Origin: Pseudogymnoascus destructans | Taxonomy: Eukaryota; Ascomycota; Leotiomycetes; Thelebolales; Thelebolaceae | DNA: 64,000 nt | Reading direction: 5' to 3' | Assembly: GCF_001641265.1 (NCBI RefSeq) | Contig: NW_020167532.1 | Span: forward strand, 992,001 to 1,056,000 | Shown: piece by piece, positions 61,530 to 64,000 of the stretch | How the letters are laid out: every line of letters starts with the position of its first letter | How positions within the stretch are numbered: position 1 is the first letter of the stretch | Notes under the pieces: model-generated | Told to the model about the DNA's origin: nothing | Database searches by the model: none | What the model saw: only the letters and a program-made list of their open reading frames with translations | Program-made: the position numbers and the translations under genes

Positions 61530-64000
61530 ATGGCGGCTCTCGAAGTGGAGGCGGTCAATCAGTGCAAGGGGCTCCTTGGGGTTATGTTGGCGCAAGCCAG
61601 TGAAGTCAAACGAACAAACGGAATCGAGCCGCCCATATTGAAAGCGGATATTGAAGAAGGGTTTCGGCGACTTCAAGAGCTACCGGAATTTGCGAAGAGA
61701 CGCGATGCGAAGAAATCAACTATATATGCGGTCGTCGAAATAGCTGTCCGAGACGCCTTTATCGATCTCCTGGTGAGGATCCCTACAACTTGCGAGCGTC
61801 GTCGACCAATTCTAACCAGGACTAGGCTACTTATTCAATAGAACAACCTCAATTTGTCCAAGTGTGGAATCTGCTGGATATCGTATCGACTCTCTCCGAT
61901 GACGGACAATGCGACCCAGCCCTGCTCTTCTGGCTCATCGAAGAACTCCTCGACAGCCAGACTATCGCCGGGTGCCGGAAGATTTTGGATTACCTGGAGT
62001 CAAGACGGGAGCGCATAATTGCAAAGGACTTTGCAGGAAAGAAATTGGCGATACTGAGAAGTTGCAATGAGCTCCTACGACGACTCTCACGGGCGGAGGA
62101 CACGGCATTCTGTGGACGGGTTTTTATTTTCATGTTCCAGAGTTTCCCTCTAGGCGACAAGAGTTCTGTGAATCTGAGGGGCGAATACCATGTGGAGAAT
62201 GTGACAACGTTCGACCAAATACCTGCGAAGGGGGAAACTCAGGGGGACCAGATGGAAGTTGATGCGGGTGTTGAACCTACGCCTACAGGACCCGCTGCAG
62301 ACATACCTACGAGTGAAGAAGCTAAGAAGGTGACCTTTAATGCTGCTTCAACTGCTCAATCAGAGCAGCCGTTGAGTTCTGACGACCTATACCCCATTTT
62401 CTGGTCTTTGCAGCAGAGCTTCAGTCAACCAAAAGGACTGTTCGACACACAGCGTTTTAAAGAGTTCAAAGAAGGGCTAAATTTGACGATTACGGCGTTT
62501 CGATCGGTGCAGAACGAATCAAACTATCGCGGTTCTTCCAAACCTGTCGACGATGAAAATAGGGGCACCAAGCGAAAGCGACGACAGGATGATGATGACT
62601 TGGCCCACATCTTCAACCCCAAATACCTCACCAGCAGAGACTTGTTCGAACTTGAGATCAAGGATCTTTTATTCCGTCGTCATATTTTGGTTCAGGCACT
62701 TATTATAATGGATTTCCTGATATCGCTCGGGAGCAAGGCGAAGGAGAATCAAGCAACCACCACCAAACAAAACCTCTCAGTAATGTACCAAGATCAGATC
62801 CTCAGCGACGAAGATGTAAAATGGGCAGTGGATACAAAGAAATCTATAGCCGACTATTTAAAGCAGGGCCACGACGGGCCATTTTTCTACCGAATGGTTG
62901 AGACAGTGTTATCACGAGATAAGCACTGGGTGCGCTGGAAGATTGAAAGCTGTCCATCTATAGAACGGCCAGCCGTAACGCCAGAAGAGTACCTCGCCGC
63001 AAAAGCTACAGCAAAAAAGATTACTACAAATAAACGGCTAAGGCCGAAACCGATGGGCTCGCTCGAACTTGGATTTCTGAGTGAGGCAGACGGAATCATA
63101 GGTATGGAGCGATTGAAGAATCCGTCGCGTTATTCATTACCTCCTTTAGCGAGCTTCAAAGATAAAATCGCGCTTGACGACATGGAAATTGACATGCCAA
63201 CCAACGACGACACAAAAGAAGCAGCCATCTACGGAAAAGCAAGCAAAACCTGGCGAGCTTTGAGGGTAGCGAGCAAAACAAAGCTAGCAGCCTTTGATAA
63301 GATCGACGACGCAGAGAAGATCGATTATATATTCGAGGACAAGCCACCTGTAGCTGACATAGAGGTCGAAAAAGACACAAGTAGCCCGATCGACAACATG
63401 AACGGGACGAGTGAAATATCCCCCGTCGACCGACGCCCAGTAGTCATTTCTGGCCCCGGCGGCGTCGGAAAGGGAACCCTCATCTCGATGCTCATCGACA
63501 AACACCCCAAACTCTTCGGTCGCAAGGCCTCTCACACCACTCGCGCGCCACGCGTAGGCGAAGTCGATGGGACGCACTATAATTTTATCACCCCTGAGAC
63601 CTACGCCATGATGCGCGATGGCGACCAGTTCCTCGAGTTTAACAACTTCAACGGCAACGACTACGGTACTAGCAAGAAGATCGTCGAGGGGATCGTTGCG
63701 TCGGGCAAAGTCCCGGTTATGGAGATGGACTTTCATGTATGTACCTTTCTTCCCCTAATTAACGCGTGCATAAACAGCTACTGACAGGACAAAGGGCATC
63801 CAACAGCTCAAAGACCAATCCTACCCCGCCCGATTCATCTTCCTCAACGCGCCAAGCTTGGAGGAACTGGAGAAGCGCCTGCGCGCGCGTGGCACAGACG
63901 ACGAGGAGAAGGTTAAGCAGAGGCTTGAGACTGCGGCCGAGGAGATCAAACACGCTGAGATCGAAGGCTTCCACGACAAAATCCTCATTAACGACAACTT
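61530..64000 (+). CDS. THO complex subunit 1 (Hpr1/THOC1) fused to a guanylate kinase domain, 3' end off the window
   Basis: Exons 61530-61772, 61826-63736 and 63795-64000 (cut by the window) keep phase. Residues about 1-590 are THOC1 (efThoc1): LWLL-type start VWNLLDIVSTLSDDGQ, LLFWLIEELLDSQTI, YPIFWSLQQSFSQP and a terminal DKIDDAEKIDYIFED; THO couples transcription to mRNP export. Without a stop the frame passes through a Ser/Pro linker into a guanylate kinase from about residue 616: RRPVVISGPGGVGKGTL (P-loop, with Gly for the usual Ser), SHTTRAPRVGEVDGTHYNF, FLEFNNFNGNDYGTSK, then GIQQLKDQ and ARFIFLNAPSLEEL after the last intron. GMP kinase is an essential purine enzyme. An in-frame ATG at 63398 in good context could make a free kinase. 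No stop separates the two parts. Confidence 0.88.

Noticed and set aside
1..64000. tRNA or rRNA genes
   Set aside because: Looking by eye for the TTCGANTCC arm and rRNA-like blocks gave nothing convincing; a covariance search could not be run.
1..64000. Secondary-metabolite gene cluster
   Set aside because: The gene blocks are housekeeping genes; no polyketide synthase, NRPS, terpene cyclase or tailoring enzyme set is present.

Overview
The window is nuclear DNA of a filamentous ascomycete (Pezizomycotina). Most genes have one to four short introns (47-105 bp, GTRNGY donors, CTAAC-like branch points). Housekeeping genes are compactly spaced, and the mobile elements are typical of fungi: pogo/Fot1, hAT, PIF/Harbinger, and Copia with half-tRNA priming. 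The gene content and a DUF3723-like fragment suggest Leotiomycetes, but I cannot prove that from the sequence. Gene models below were assembled by joining open frames at splice sites and checking that phase is kept.

Layout. 0.5-2.3 kb: a phosphotransferase (APH)-like gene and a tiny convergent gene. 2.9-9.7 kb: transposon graveyard with a broken pogo element, three LTR-like repeats, a Gypsy LTR, a Harbinger transposase split in two, and a truncated DUF3723-like gene. 10.6-27.9 kb: gene block with HUT1 (ER nucleotide-sugar carrier), POL1 (DNA polymerase alpha), a mitochondrial PPR protein, an unrecognised disordered 1052-residue protein, an RRM/RGG mRNA-export-type protein and a RING-LON protein. 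28.2-34.8 kb: second island with a truncated Copia, a dispersed repeat, a truncated Gypsy in opposite orientation and a hAT-like terminus. 35.2-51.4 kb: RAD26 (CSB homologue), YAK1 kinase, a possible small membrane protein and eIF4G. 52.2-56.4 kb: third, nested island with an intact pogo element inside a hAT remnant, a 653-bp foldback repeat, a second pogo-like fragment and a solo LTR. 56.8-64 kb: Aquarius/Cwf11 (spliceosomal helicase), divergent from a gene joining the THO complex subunit THOC1/Hpr1 to a guanylate kinase; this last gene runs off the window.

Several genes act in nuclear mRNA metabolism: Aquarius in splicing, THOC1 and the RRM/RGG protein in mRNP assembly and export, RAD26 in transcription-coupled repair, and eIF4G in translation. 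POL1 is transcribed divergently from the PPR gene, and the shared promoter has two ACGCGT (MluI cell-cycle box) sites. The old elements carry nonsense codons that are mostly explained by C-to-T changes, as expected from RIP. One pogo copy is intact in its termini and reading frame.

Most interesting: the THOC1-guanylate kinase fusion, an intron that contains a perfect 62-bp duplicate of its downstream exon, the nested hAT/pogo island with a near-perfect 221-bp inverted repeat, and a homopolymer frameshift at the HUT1 C-terminus.
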